Of a DNA stretch of 64,000 bases, positions 19,613-28,976 are shown one piece after another. The DNA is from CAVTRI01 sp963737075 (lineage in GTDB: Bacteria > Actinomycetota > Acidimicrobiia > Acidimicrobiales > Palsa-688), in NCBI GenBank assembly GCA_963737075.1, contig CAVTRI010000002.1, forward strand, positions 1,984,001 to 2,048,000, given 5' to 3'. The stretch's first letter is position 1, and every line of letters starts with the position of its first letter. Below the pieces are notes generated by a model, which worked only from the letters and a program-made list of their open reading frames with translations, did not search any database and was not told where the DNA came from. The position numbers and the translations under genes are program-made.

Positions 19613-19980
19613 ACCTTAGACCGAGACCGAGACCAGCGTATGACCAGGCAGAGACCGCCCCGATGCAACGTGGAACCGAATCGAGGAACCCGCGACGGCC
19701 GACTCCTCAAGCGGCATGCCATTCGAAATCGCCACCATCTCGCAGCAAGGAGGGCAAAAAAATGTCCGATTCGTCAAGCCGACCCGCTGGGTCAACCGGC
19801 GCCACCTCCATCGCCGCACCGCAGAGCGAAACCTCAACGGCCCCCGCCATGCGAGTCAGCCGGTCGCGCTGCGGCGCCCTTCTAGGACCTCCATCCCCAT
19901 GTCACCGCGCTCTTGGCCGCACCATCAGCCACCGACGGAGTCCCGCCCATAAGACGGGGCAATTTTCGAAAGGAGCTTCA
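19613..19980. other. Intergenic upstream of divergent regulator and secreted repeat protein
   Basis: About 370 bases separating the AfsR-like gene from the secreted small protein. Frames across it (for example an in-frame extension of the secreted protein to 19663) are not supported by a ribosome binding site. Promoters for both directions must lie here. Confidence 0.4.
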
Positions 19981-20328
19981 ATGTCCATCCCCGCCCGGCC
20001 CGGGCCAACCCACCGTCGCCCGTGGCGACTCGCGATTGCGGTCGTGGCGATGACCGCGACCGCAACATTGCTCGCTCTCTCCCACGATTGGGGTTCCTCG
20101 GGCACCACCTCGACTCCCGCGGTCTCAGTCCAGATCCAACCGGCGATTCCCCATCTGGACCCAATACCCTCGATGCCAGCCGTCTCGGTCCCAGCAGGCA
20201 GCGACTCGGCCAATCCCTGCGCCGGCATCTCGGACGCATTGGGTGAGCACGGCGGCCCGTCACCCCGCGGCGCCGGCGTCTCGGACCCACTGGGTGAGCA
20301 CGGCGGCCCGTCACCCCGCAGCTGCTGA
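19981..20328 (+). CDS. Small secreted or membrane-anchored protein with a duplicated C-terminal peptide repeat
   Basis: 115 residues from ATG 19981, with AAAGGAG seven bases upstream. A basic N-terminus (GPTHRRPWR) is followed by a single hydrophobic segment LAIAVVAMTATATLLALS, that is a signal peptide or anchor. The exported part is Pro/Ser/Ala-rich (TPAVSVQIQPAIPHLDPIPS). The C-terminus contains two copies of SD(A/P)LGEHGGPSPR, 17 residues apart, the second ending SC at the very C-terminus. The DNA of the two copies (20230-20268 and 20281-20319) is almost identical. I do not recognise the family. It lies between two SARP-type regulators, so it could be their target or a peptide signal; that is inference. 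Confidence 0.6.
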   Translation: MSIPARPGPTHRRPWRLAIAVVAMTATATLLALSHDWGSSGTTSTPAVSVQIQPAIPHLDPIPSMPAVSVPAGSDSANPCAGISDALGEHGGPSPRGAGVSDPLGEHGGPSPRSC

Positions 20329-20482
20329 GCGGGCCACAAGCCCGGTCCCGGCACTACCCCTGAACCCCGGCCCAATTTTGCCGAATGGCGTGCACCTATC
20401 AGCGAACCGTCAGGAAGCTGCTCTCCTGCGCTCTTGACGATGGAGTGGGAAGATGGCGGTGGATTGACCCTGGAGGTTGGCG

Positions 20483-20638
20483 ATGGCGCTGAGGATCATT
20501 TGCACGTGCGGGTATGTCATCCACGGCGACGACGACGAGCTCTGGGGAAACGCGCAAGCCCATATGGGCGTCTTGCACCCTGAGCTGGTTGGCAACGTGG
20601 CGCGGGAGGACGTTCTGGCCCAGGTCGAGCAGCTTTAG
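20483..20638 (+). CDS. DUF1059-like small zinc-ribbon-type protein
   Basis: 51 residues from ATG 20483; GGAGG lies eight bases upstream. The protein reads MALRIICTCGYVIHGDDDEL, then AHMGVLHPELVGN and REDVLAQVEQL. The Cys-x-Cys-Gly-Tyr opening, the D-D-E-L segment and the H-M...H-P-E-L block match DUF1059, a family of about 55-residue proteins with putative metal ligands (two Cys and two His). The function is unknown. Its last codons overlap the end of the convergent SARP gene by four bases. Confidence 0.75.
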   Translation: MALRIICTCGYVIHGDDDELWGNAQAHMGVLHPELVGNVAREDVLAQVEQL

Positions 20639-21396
20639 ACGTCGGCGCTACCCAGGAGTCGTTGGTAGATGCCCTGCACGGTGGGGCTGGGTGCGATCCC
20701 GAGTTCTTCTCGGAGCAGGACTCGTAGCCGCTCGTAGCCGCGGAGCGCTTCGGCGATGTTGCCGCGCCGGGCGAGCGCTTCCATGAGGAGGCTGTGTCCG
20801 GTCCCGCGGTAGGGTGCGAGCTCGGTCAGCATCCTTGCCCGTTCTTCAGCCTGCGCTAGCGCCGGGCCGCCGAGGCCGAGGCCGGCGGCGGCAAAGCACT
20901 CCAGTCCCCGCAGCCGGACCTCTTCCAGCCGTCGCCGCCACTCGTCAATCCAGGGCGCTTCCAGCCCGGTAAGAAACGGCCTGGTGGCGACGTGGTAGGC
21001 GATCCCGGCCGGACCCCATGCCTGCGTCCACTGTCGCTCGGCGATGGCGGACTCCGCCCGATGGGCGCCTTCTAAAGCCGCCTCGACATCGACGAAGACT
21101 GCAGACGGCAGGAGCAGTTCGATCTCGTTCCGCCCTCCGAGATGTTCGGCACCTAGGCCGTGCCGCAGCTTGGACAGGAGCACGCTCAGGGCGTTTCTCG
21201 CCTCCGGGGGAGCGTCCTCTCCCCAACCGGCCATGAGCAGGTTGTCGCGGGGCAGAGGACGGCCGCGGTTGAGGACGAGGTAGGCGAACAAGACTCGTCC
21301 GAGGCGGCCGGGCAGTGCGTCCTCGACTCGGGAGCCATCTATGTCGGCGACGAAGCGACCGCACAGCTGGATTCTGGCTTTCGTCCACTGGCCCAT
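20635..21396 (-). CDS. SARP-type transcriptional regulator (winged helix plus BTAD)
   Basis: 253 residues. The N-terminal part (RIQLCGRFVADIDGSRVEDA, then LPGRLGRVLFAYLVLNRGRP and NALSVLLSKLRHGLGA) is the OmpR-like winged helix of SARP regulators. Residues from about 100 form the BTAD helical domain, ending EALRGYERLRVLLREELGIA and PSPTVQGIYQRLLG, the classical end of this domain. It lacks an NB-ARC module, so it is a short SARP. Start GTG/ATG at 21396 precedes the conserved region by nine residues. It is the second SARP within 5 kb and is divergent from the ester cyclase gene at 21540. Confidence 0.88.
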   Translation of the reverse strand: MGQWTKARIQLCGRFVADIDGSRVEDALPGRLGRVLFAYLVLNRGRPLPRDNLLMAGWGEDAPPEARNALSVLLSKLRHGLGAEHLGGRNEIELLLPSAVFVDVEAALEGAHRAESAIAERQWTQAWGPAGIAYHVATRPFLTGLEAPWIDEWRRRLEEVRLRGLECFAAAGLGLGGPALAQAEERARMLTELAPYRGTGHSLLMEALARRGNIAEALRGYERLRVLLREELGIAPSPTVQGIYQRLLGSADV

Positions 21397-21539
21397 CAGA
21401 CGTCTCCGGGTCGACGGTCCTTACCTCTCTCGTGCCGCAAGGATAGGGAAAGGATGAGGAAAGGCGATGGAACGGTTGGCGCAAGCAGCGCCCGCGACCA
21501 TGAGCTCGTCATCTTCGGCAAGAGCCGGGAGGAGGAGTC

Positions 21540-21971
21540 ATGGAATCCAGGAACGTCGAGATCTACCGCGCTGGTCACGAGGCCTTCAACCAGAGGGACT
21601 TCGTGGCTGTGACAAAGCAGTACGCAGATAGCATCACCCGGACTGATCACTCGCAGGGCCGGACATTCAGGACGCCCGAGGAGTTCAAGGAGGAGTTCCT
21701 GGCAGGGTGGGTCGGGGCATCCACCGACATCAGCATCAGGGACCCCCGCTACATCGACGCTGGGCAGACGGTGGTGTGCACGTTCACCGTCGTCGGGACG
21801 CACGACGGGTCGCTGGGACCGTTCCCCGCCACCGGCAAGGGGTTCGCCCTGGCGCTGTGCGAGATGTGGCACTTCGACTCGAGCGGGCGGGTCGTCGGTG
21901 GGGACCTCTACTACGACCAGGTATCGCTGCTCACGCAGTTGGGCCTGATGCCGCAGCCTTCCGGCGCGTAA
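21540..21971 (+). CDS. SnoaL-like ester cyclase family protein
   Basis: 143 residues from ATG 21540, preceded by GGAGGAG. An NTF2-fold sequence: MESRNVEIYRAGHEAFNQRD, then KQYADSITRTDHSQGRTFRT, FLAGWVGASTDISIRDPRYI, and GTHDGSLGPFPATGKGFALA leading to CEMWHFDSSGRVVGGDLYYD. The G-P-F-P-A-T-G-K pattern is the hallmark of the ester cyclase branch (COG5485/SnoaL). Ligand unknown. It is divergent from the short SARP regulator and may be its target. Confidence 0.82.
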   Translation: MESRNVEIYRAGHEAFNQRDFVAVTKQYADSITRTDHSQGRTFRTPEEFKEEFLAGWVGASTDISIRDPRYIDAGQTVVCTFTVVGTHDGSLGPFPATGKGFALALCEMWHFDSSGRVVGGDLYYDQVSLLTQLGLMPQPSGA

Positions 21972-22432
21972 ACGGCCCCCCGAGCGGAACGGAAACGGCA
22001 CCGCTCCGGATCACAGAGAAAGGTGATATCCAAGGTGCAGCACCCATGTTCATCACGCCCGGCCGACCTTGCCGGCCCGGTCGTGACCAACGCCGGGGAA
22101 CCAATCCCGCTACGCGGTCAACCTCGCCGCGGAGGCATCCAGCGCGCTCCGTCAGAGCGCCGACAGGCGTTACGACAGCGAGGAACGTGCCGCAGCTGGC
22201 CTACCTGGCTTGCAGTCTCAGAAAATCTGGATCTTCATCCTGTCTCCACACAGTCTCTACGGCCCGTCCACCCGGTTGAGTTTTATTGGTCGCGTGGACC
22301 ACTCGCTCCTGGCTCACCGACGTTCAACGAGGAGCCAAAAATCATACGTTGGGTCGGACGGTCGGATGTATCCGTCGCCCTCAGTACCGGCCCGAGGTGC
22401 GAATCGGCAGGTTGGATGATGAGAGGTGACAG
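21972..22432. other. Intergenic, no supported gene
   Basis: About 460 bases between the ester cyclase and the P450. A short stretch around 22113-22215 has a protein-like composition in one frame but no start, ribosome binding site or family match. It probably carries the promoter of the redox cluster that follows. Confidence 0.35.
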
Positions 22433-24320
22433 GTGACGACAACGGAGGCACTCTGGTCGTGGGGGTGCTTCGATGTCGACCACCCGTTCCCCCTATTCGC
22501 GGAGGTCCGCAAGCTCGGAGCCGTGCATCGGGTCAAGTTGGCCGATGGTCATGACGCCTGGCTGGTGGTGCGCTACGAGGAGGCGATGGCCGCGCTAAAC
22601 GACCCGCGGCTCTCCAAGGACATGCACGCCGCCTTGGCGAGGGGATCGGATGTCGTTGCTGAGGGGCTGCCGGGACCCGATTTCGCGCGGCACATGCTCA
22701 CCGTCGACCCGCCTGACCATACCCGGCTCCGGAGACTCGTCTCAGCTGCTTTCTCTCCCAGACGCGTCCAGGCTCTCGGCCCACGGGTCGAGACCCTCAC
22801 CGACGATCTGCTTGACGTGATCGCCGCCCTCAACCCCGGGCGTCCTGTCGATCTGGTGTCGACCTTTGCATTTCCGCTGCCGTTCACCGTCATCTGCGAG
22901 CTCCTGGGCGTACCGCAGGCGGATCGGGCACAACTCGGCCGGGAGTTCACGGAGCTTCTCGTGCCAACAACCACGGCGGCCGAGTACGCCGAGGCCAAGA
23001 GAGCCTCGGACATGGTCGTCGGCATGCTCCAAGATTCTGGTCGCCGCCAAGGAGAGCCATCCAGGTGATGATCTCGTTAGTGCGCTGATCAGTGCCCGCG
23101 ACGGCGACGAGCGGCTCTCCAGCCAAGAGCTGCTGTCCACGATCTTCCAGCTCATGGTCGCCGGTCACGACACCACCGCCAGCCTCATTGGCAACAGCGT
23201 GGCCGCGCTCTTGCGCAACCCGGAGCAACTCTCGACGCTCCGCAGCGACCCCGGCAAGATCCCGGCTGCCATCGAGGAGTTCCTCCGCTACGACGCACCG
23301 GTGCCCCACTCGACGTTTCGGTACAGCGTGGAACCGCTCACCATCGCCGGCGTGCCTATCCCGACAGGGGCACAGGTAATCATCTGTATGGCGGCCGCCA
23401 ACCGCGACGAGGCCAGGTACGCCCATTCGGAGTCACTGGATGTGGACCGGGCCGTGACCCGTCATCTCGCGTTCGGGCACGGTGTCCATTACTGCCTCGG
23501 CGCCCCCCTGGCGCGTTTGGAGGGCCGGGTCGCGCTGGAGTCCCTCCTGCGGCGTTTCCCGCGGCTCACACTGGCGGTACCGTCCGAGAACCTGCGGTGG
23601 GGTCATGGTGACGGCCTCGTGCTGCGCGGCCTGTCCGAGCTCCCAGTCTTCCCCGGTCCCGCCCTTCCCCGTGCGGAGGCGACCTGGTCGCCCCCAGGTG
23701 TCGTCGCGACCGTGTCGGATCAGCAGACGTTGCCCACGGGCTTTCTCTCCGCTCCGCCGCACACGCCAGAGGCACAGCGGCTCTTCGACAAGGACCTCAA
23801 GGGTCTCGGCTACGTGATGAACGCGTCGCGCCTCTGGGCACACCTCCCCGTAGCGCTGGACGGGCTCTCCGATCTCACGGGGGAGACGACCCATGCCAGC
23901 AGGCTCTCCTTCGCCCAGCGGGCTGTGGTTGTGACGGCGGCGGCGGCGGCGCTAGGCGACTCATACTGCTCCATGGCATGGGGCAAGAAGCTGGCGGAGG
24001 CCACCAGCCCGGACGTGGCTGCGAGTGTCATCGGGGGCGGCACGGAGGGCCTCGACGACGCTGAGGAAGCGCTGGCCCGCTGGGCCCGACTGATGGTCAG
24101 GGATCCGAACGCCATCTCGACCGACGACGTCCAAGCGCTCTGCGATGTCGGATTCGACGACTCGCAGATCTTCGCGATAACGGCGTTCGTGGCCTTCCGG
24201 CTCGCATTCTCCACCATCAACGACGCGTTAGGGACGGTCCCGGACCGGGAGCTGAGAGCTGCTGCGCCCGAACCCGTGCGATCGGCCGTGACGTTCGGCC
24301 GCCACGAGGACACCGGGTGA
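22433..24320 (+). CDS. Cytochrome P450 fused to a C-terminal carboxymuconolactone-decarboxylase-like domain, frameshifted
   Basis: GTG 22433 follows GAGAGG by seven bases. The first frame (to about 23035) gives the P450 N-terminal 200 residues, including HMLTVDPPDHTRLRRLVSAA. An extra T in TT (23035-23036) moves the reading to the next frame, which has the I-helix MVAGHDTTAS, the ExxR-region EEFLRYDAPVPHST, and the heme-binding loop HLAFGHGVHYCLGAPLAR. After the expected P450 end the same frame continues without a stop for about 200 residues: LFDKDLKGLGYVMNASRLWA, TAAAAALGDSYCSMAWGKKL, DDSQIFAITAFVAFRLAFST. This is a carboxymuconolactone decarboxylase/AhpD-like helical domain with one Cys where AhpD has Cys-x-x-Cys. 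First gene of a redox cluster with OsmC and a flavin monooxygenase. Confidence 0.85.
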
Positions 24321-24398
24321 GAGTAGGAAGGAATTCGTTGGGAGATGGGAAGCGCCCCGGGGCGCTTGCTCGGGCAAGACAAACAAGGAGCTGAACAC

Positions 24399-24960
24399 AT
24401 GACTGCTACTGACACCCCAGTTAACAACGGCGTCAACGTCGAGGCCCTCCTCGGCGCTCGGGCGGCGCTGGCCGAGGCGCCCGAGGCCGCCCAGTTCCAA
24501 TGGCGGACGACCTCTGAATGGCGCAACGGCACGCACAGTCGGTCGACCGTGGAGGGGTTCTTCGGGCTAGGCGAAGAGCAAAGGCACCGCACCCGGTACT
24601 CCTTCGACGCCGACCACCCCGAGATCTTCGCCTCCGAGGATAACGGCGCGACCCCCCGTCGAATTCGTGCTCGTGGCACTAGCCAGCTGCTTGACGGCCG
24701 GCGTGGCCGCCGTGGCCCAAAACCGGGAAATCCAGCTGCGCAGCGTGTCGGCAACGATCGAGGGCGGGATGGACGTACGAGGCATCCTCGGCATGGACAG
24801 CGACGTCCGCAATGGCTTCAGCGACATCAAGGTGACGTACCAGATCGACGCCGACGCATCGCCCGATGACATCAAGGCCCTGGTCGCGCAGTCGCAGAAG
24901 CGTTCGGCCGTCTACGACATCATCACGAACCCCACGAACGTCAACGTCGAGGTCGACTGA
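24399..24960 (+). CDS. OsmC family protein, frameshifted in a C6 run
   Basis: From ATG 24399 (ribosome binding site AAGGAG) the reading gives MTATDTPVNNGVNVEALLGA, then STVEGFFGLGEEQRHRTRYS and SEDNGATP. At the C6 run 24652-24657 one C too many shifts the frame; with five C the protein continues VEFVLVALASCLTAGVAAVA, the conserved OsmC block with the reactive Cys (ALASCLTAG), to the stop at 24958. About 187 residues in all. OsmC/Ohr proteins reduce organic hydroperoxides with a Cys pair; here only the C-terminal Cys is obvious, as in the YhfA-like subgroup. It lies 78 bases after the P450 fusion gene and 33 before the flavin monooxygenase, so an operon is likely. Confidence 0.82.
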
Positions 24961-24993
24961 CCCTCCGGGCCACCGATCCGGCGAGGTGGTCCC

Positions 24994-26242
24994 GTGCGTA
25001 CGACGACGGTCGTTGTGGGCGGGGGACAGAGCGGGCTGGCAGTCAGCCGGTGCCTCTCCGCCCGGTCGATCGACCATGTCGTCCTCGAGAGAAACGACAT
25101 CGCCCATTCGTGGCGGCGGGAGCGGTGGGATTCCCTCCGATTGCTCACGCCCAACTGGCAGTGTCGACTCCCCGGCCATGAATACCGCGGAGACGATCCC
25201 GACGGGTTCATGAACGCGTCCGATGTAGCAGACTTCCTAGCCGAGTACGCCAAGCTCATCGCTGCGCCGGTGATGGTCGATACGACCGTGACATCGGTGC
25301 GCCGCACCGACGTCGGCTACTTGGTCACCACCGATCAGGGGCAGTGGACCTGCACGACCGTCGTGCTCGCGAACAGGCGCGTTTAACGTGCCGAGCGTGC
25401 CCGCCTTCGCCGCGGCGGTACCCGCGGAGGTGACAACGCTGACGCCCAGGGAGTACCACAACCCTGACCAACTCAGCGACGGCGGCGTCATGGTGGTGGG
25501 GGCATCGGCGACCGGGGTGCAGATCGCCGCCGAGGTTCGCCGCTCCGGCCGCGAGGTCGTGCTTTCCGTGAGCGAGCACGTGCGAGGGCCGCGCCTCTAC
25601 CGGGGGAAGGACATCCATTGGTGGATGGAAGCGGCGGGCGTGCTCGACGAGCGCTACGACGAGGTGGACGATCTAGTGCGAGCCCGCCGCGTTCCATCGA
25701 TGCAACTCGCCGGCTCGGACGAACGGGCCACGCTCGATCTCAATGCGCTCACCAACATGGGCATCGCACTGGTGGGCCAGTTCGCGGGGATCAACGATGG
25801 CCGAGCCCAGTTCTCCGGCTCGTTGCGCAACAAGTGCGAACTGGCCGACCTGAAGCTCGGCCGGCTCCTCGACACCATCGACCAATGGGCGCAGGCCAGC
25901 GGCCTGGATGACTCGGTGGCACCACCGCACCGTTTCGAGCCGACCGTGGTGGATTCCTCGCCGCGGCTGGGCCTCGACCTCACGAGCGGGGAAATCGAGA
26001 CCATCATCTGGGCAACCGGCTTTCGACCCGACTACTCGTGGCTGGAGGTGGACGTCCTGGACAGCAAGGGCACCATCCGCCACGAGGGAGGCGTCGTCGA
26101 CTCGCCGGGCATGTACCTGATCGGCACGCCGTTCCTGCGGAGACGCAAATCGACCTTCATCGACGGCGCCCGTTTCGATGCCGAAGACCTCATCGCCGAA
26201 TTGGCCTCCTACCTCGATCGTCGCCGGTCCGCCCGAGGCTGA
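24994..26242 (+). CDS. Flavin-containing monooxygenase (CzcO-like), frameshifted
   Basis: GTG 24994 starts MRTTTVVVGGGQSGLAVSRC with the FAD-binding G-G-G-x-S-G motif, then HSWRRERWDSLRLLTPNWQC and MNASDVADFLAEYAKL. Near 25372-25375 (AACA) one extra base causes a premature stop at 25384; in the next frame the expected GAFNVPSVPAFA continues, with the NADPH-binding MVVGASATGVQIAAEVRRSG and the C-terminal IIWATGFRPDYSWLEVDVLD and ADMYLIGTPF-like GMYLIGTPFLRRRKSTFIDG. About 416 residues in total. Group B flavoprotein monooxygenases of this type oxygenate ketones, amines or other nucleophiles; the substrate is unknown. Last gene of the P450-OsmC-monooxygenase cluster. Confidence 0.82.
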
Positions 26243-26418
26243 GACGGGCGTCCACAGCCAGTGACCTTGCTCAAACTCCAACCCCACGGCACGCTATTGA
26301 CCGTGGAGAACTCACTGAGGCTCGCCTCAATCGCAACCGCAAGTGGCCAGATATGTGAGCCTTTCAGCAATATCAGCGACGTCTCAGAGCCTGAGCGTCT
26401 TCGTATTGTTCTCGCCCT

Positions 26419-26448
26419 CCGGGGCCGGCATTTGTCTGACGGCCCCGG
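26419..26448. terminator. Strong hairpin between convergent transcription units
   Basis: A perfect 9-bp inverted repeat CCGGGGCCG/CGGCCCCGG with a 12-base loop lies between the monooxygenase stop (26242) and the end of the convergent YciI-like gene (26476). It has no T-tract, but its place and stability suit a bidirectional terminator. Confidence 0.5.
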
Positions 26449-26475
26449 GGACGGGAGGGCGTTTTGGCGACGGGG

Positions 26476-26766
26476 TCAGTTGGGGACGATTTCGCCAACT
26501 TCGACGTGGCCGCTCTGATGAAGAATGGGGCAACCTTCGGCGAGCTTGGCGGCGTCGTCGAGGCTGTCGGCATCAACGAGGATGTATCCGCCGAGGGTCT
26601 CCTTGCCAGACGTGGCGGGGCCGACTACCCGAGTCTGACCGACCCGGTTGCCGAAGTCGGCGATGGACGCGCCAATCTGCTCGAACCACTTCGGCCACCG
26701 GGCTTCCTCCTCCGAGGTGAGGGTGCGATTGGCTTGGGCACGAAACACCAGGACATAGCGAGACAT
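26476..26766 (-). CDS. YciI family protein
   Basis: 96 residues from ATG 26766, with AAGGAG upstream. The protein opens MSRYVLVFRAQANRTLTSEE and contains GPATSGKETLGGYILVDADS and KLAEGCPILHQSGHVEVGEI. The G-G-Y-x-L-V-D-A-D-S and G-C-P...G-H-V-E-V-x-E-I pattern is the YciI/DGPF-type ferredoxin-like fold. Members near ECF sigma factor genes are common in Actinobacteria, and an ECF C-terminal remnant lies 2 kb downstream. Function unknown. Confidence 0.88.
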   Translation of the reverse strand: MSRYVLVFRAQANRTLTSEEEARWPKWFEQIGASIADFGNRVGQTRVVGPATSGKETLGGYILVDADSLDDAAKLAEGCPILHQSGHVEVGEIVPN

Positions 26767-26926
26767 GATGGGGCATCTCCTTGGGGTAGCGGCCGGCCGG
26801 ATGCCGGTCTATCCGTACGACGAGCGGGTTCACCCTGGATCGACAAGGCTGCCGTGCTCAGCAGAGCGCCAGATCTCTATGGGCACCAGGAGGTCCGCTC
26901 GAGGCGGCACCGACGGCAGCCTTTGG

Positions 26927-27790
26927 CTAGCTCGTACCAGCCTTGGTGAATAGGCGGAGGGCGCCCTGGTATGCGACCACCGTATACAGCACGACCACGC
27001 CGAGGGAGAGGACGGCCATGGCGGTGGCGTTGTGGAGGCCCCAGATGTTATGCAGGGCCTGCACACCGCTGGGGCCGGTCAGCCCGTAGCGAAACAGGGC
27101 CAGAGCGTGGGTGAGCGGCAAGACCTTGGCCACCCCGTCGAGCCAGTGCGGCAGCGAGGTGATCGGGAATAGCGAGCCGGCGAAGAAGTAGGGGACGATG
27201 GCGATGGCGGGCAGGGCGCCGATGTAGGCCTCGGGGGTGGGCAGGCGGACGGCCAGGATCTCGGCCATGGCATACATAAGCACCGAGAAGATGAGCGCCG
27301 TCACCACGAACCACACCACGCGGCCGCCGCCGGCGAACCGGGCGCCGCGGGCTTCGGCGGCGCCGATCAGCACGGCCAGCTGCAAGGCGGTGACGGCGAC
27401 GGCCGCGACCAGGTTGCCGAACACGATCGATGATCGCCGGATGGGAGCCACGAGCAGCTCCCGCATGGCGCCGTGCTGGCGGTCGACGATGACGCCGATA
27501 CCGGAGAACATGCAATTGAGCGGGATCAGCAGACCGGCCGTGGCCAGCGCCACGAAGGTCATGTAGGTCTTGTGCCCGGCCGGGCCGCCCACCGTGTTGC
27601 CCAACGCGGGAGCAATGACGAGGGCGAAGAGCACCGGGGTCAGCAGAGGGACGAACAGGGCACGGGGGGAGCGGACGGTAAGAGCCAGGCGCCGCGCCGC
27701 CAGTGTCGGTATGGCACTGTGGGCGGCCCGGCGGCCCGGGGCGGGGGCCCTGAGGGTCGGGGTCGGGGGAGGAGTGGTGATGGTGGTCAT
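26927..27790 (-). CDS. ABC-2 type transporter permease
   Basis: 287 residues with six membrane segments. It starts MTTITTPPPTPTLRAPAPGR and then LTVRSPRALFVPLLTPVLFA, followed by the typical cytoplasmic ERQHGAMRELLVAPI-like DRQHGAMRELLVAPIRRSSI motif of ABC-2/DrrB-type permeases, and PYFFAGSLFPITSLPHWLDG near the end. It overlaps the ATPase gene by four bases (27787-27790), so the two are translationally coupled and form one exporter, probably of a drug, lipid or polysaccharide. Substrate unknown. Confidence 0.88.
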   Translation of the reverse strand: MTTITTPPPTPTLRAPAPGRRAAHSAIPTLAARRLALTVRSPRALFVPLLTPVLFALVIAPALGNTVGGPAGHKTYMTFVALATAGLLIPLNCMFSGIGVIVDRQHGAMRELLVAPIRRSSIVFGNLVAAVAVTALQLAVLIGAAEARGARFAGGGRVVWFVVTALIFSVLMYAMAEILAVRLPTPEAYIGALPAIAIVPYFFAGSLFPITSLPHWLDGVAKVLPLTHALALFRYGLTGPSGVQALHNIWGLHNATAMAVLSLGVVVLYTVVAYQGALRLFTKAGTS

Positions 27791-28720
27791 GAGAAGGCCT
27801 TTCCGGTGAGGCGGAGATACACGTCGTCGAGGGTGGCCGGCCGGGTGGTGAACGACCGGAGCGTGATGTCCTGTGCGGCGAGCAGTTCCTGGAGATGGGA
27901 AGGACTGACGCCTCGCAGGGAGGCGGTGACGGTGCTGCCGATCACCACGATGTCGTCGCCGGCCAGCCCGGCCCGGGCCAGCACCCGGACGGCGGGCTGG
28001 GGGTCCTCGACCCGCAATTCGACCACGTCTGGGCCGACCATGGCAAGCAGGTTGGCCGGCGTGTCGTAGGCCACGATGGTGCCGGCGTCGATAACGGCCA
28101 GCCGGTCGCAGAGCCGCTCGGCTTCGTCGAGGTAGTGGGTGGTCATGATGATCGTGACCCCGCTGCGGTCCCGGAGGGTCCCGATGACGTCGAACAGATC
28201 GTGGCGGACCCGGGTATCCAGGCCGACGGTCGGCTCGTCCAGGAACAACACCTGGGGTGCGGAGAGGAGGGCTCGGACTATTTCGAGGCGGCGGCGTTGT
28301 CCCCCGCTGTAGGTCGCCACCGGCCGGTCGAGGAAGTCAGTGAGACCGACGGCGGAGGACAGCGCCTCGAGGCGGGCCAGGCCCTCGGCCATGGGGACCG
28401 CCCACAGTCTTAGGTGGAGCATGAGGTTGCGGCGGCCGGTGAGGGGGCGGTCCACGACCGGGGTCCTGGAACACGACGCTGCTGATGGCCCGGGTGCCGA
28501 CCGGGTCGAGGGCCACATCGAGGCCACCTAGCGTGGCCCGTCCCGACGTCGGCGTTACGGTGGTGTTGAGCATGCCGATGGTGGTGGTCTTGCCGGCGCC
28601 GTTGGGCCCTAGGAGGCCGAACGCCTCACCGGCTTGGACTTCGAAGCTGATGCCCTTGACCGCCTGGACATCGCCCGGGTAGGTCTTGGCCAGATCGGTG
28701 GCTTCGACGGCGGCCGTCAT
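27787..28720 (-). CDS. ABC transporter ATP-binding protein (DrrA-like), frameshifted
   Basis: ATG 28720 starts MTAAVEATDLAKTYPGDVQA; Walker A is LLGPNGAGKTTTIGML. After AISSVVFQDP the frame is lost: the run GGGG at 28460-28463 (CCCC on the coding strand) is one base too long, and the next frame continues VVDRPLTGRRNLMLHLRLWA with the signature YSGGQRRRLEIVRALL, Walker B VLFLDEPTVGLD and the switch His TTHYLDEAERLCD. The C-terminal domain ends SFTTRPATLDDVYLRLTGKA, typical of DrrA/daunorubicin-type ATPases. About 310 residues in total. It powers the permease encoded immediately downstream. Confidence 0.87.
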
Positions 28721-28751
28721 GACGCCACCGCCTCACGGCGGGAGAAGACAA

Positions 28752-28976
28752 GTGGTGTTCGGCGCCGAGGCGGTCGCCTCCAACATGGTGCGCTATTGGG
28801 GCGGTCGCACCATGGTGTCGCTACCACTCGGCGCCGAACGGGCCGTCCTTTTGGGTTTTCTCGGACACCGCTTGGCCGCCGTCATCGAGCTGCACATCGG
28901 CGACCGGGGCATCAACGACATCCACGCCACCATCGACCCCAACCGGCTGGCCGACCTGCGGCAGTCCGCCCCCTAG
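28752..28976 (+). pseudogene. C-terminal remnant of an ECF sigma factor (SnoaL-like tail)
   Basis: The frame VVFGAEAVASNMVRYWGGRT, then LGFLGHRLAAVIELHIGDRG and INDIHATIDPNRLADLRQSA resembles the last 70 residues of SigJ/ECF41-like sigma factors, whose NTF2-fold tail ends in a V-x-N-P-x-K/R-L motif. The sigma2 and sigma4 regions are absent; upstream sequence is the divergent ABC ATPase gene. A GTG at 28752 could start a short protein, but no ribosome binding site is visible. Most likely a truncated gene left by a rearrangement. Confidence 0.5.

Noticed and set aside
22113..22215. A protein-like stretch (RYAVNLAAEASSALRQSADR) upstream of the P450.
   Set aside because: No start codon, no ribosome binding site, stops nearby, and no family recognised.
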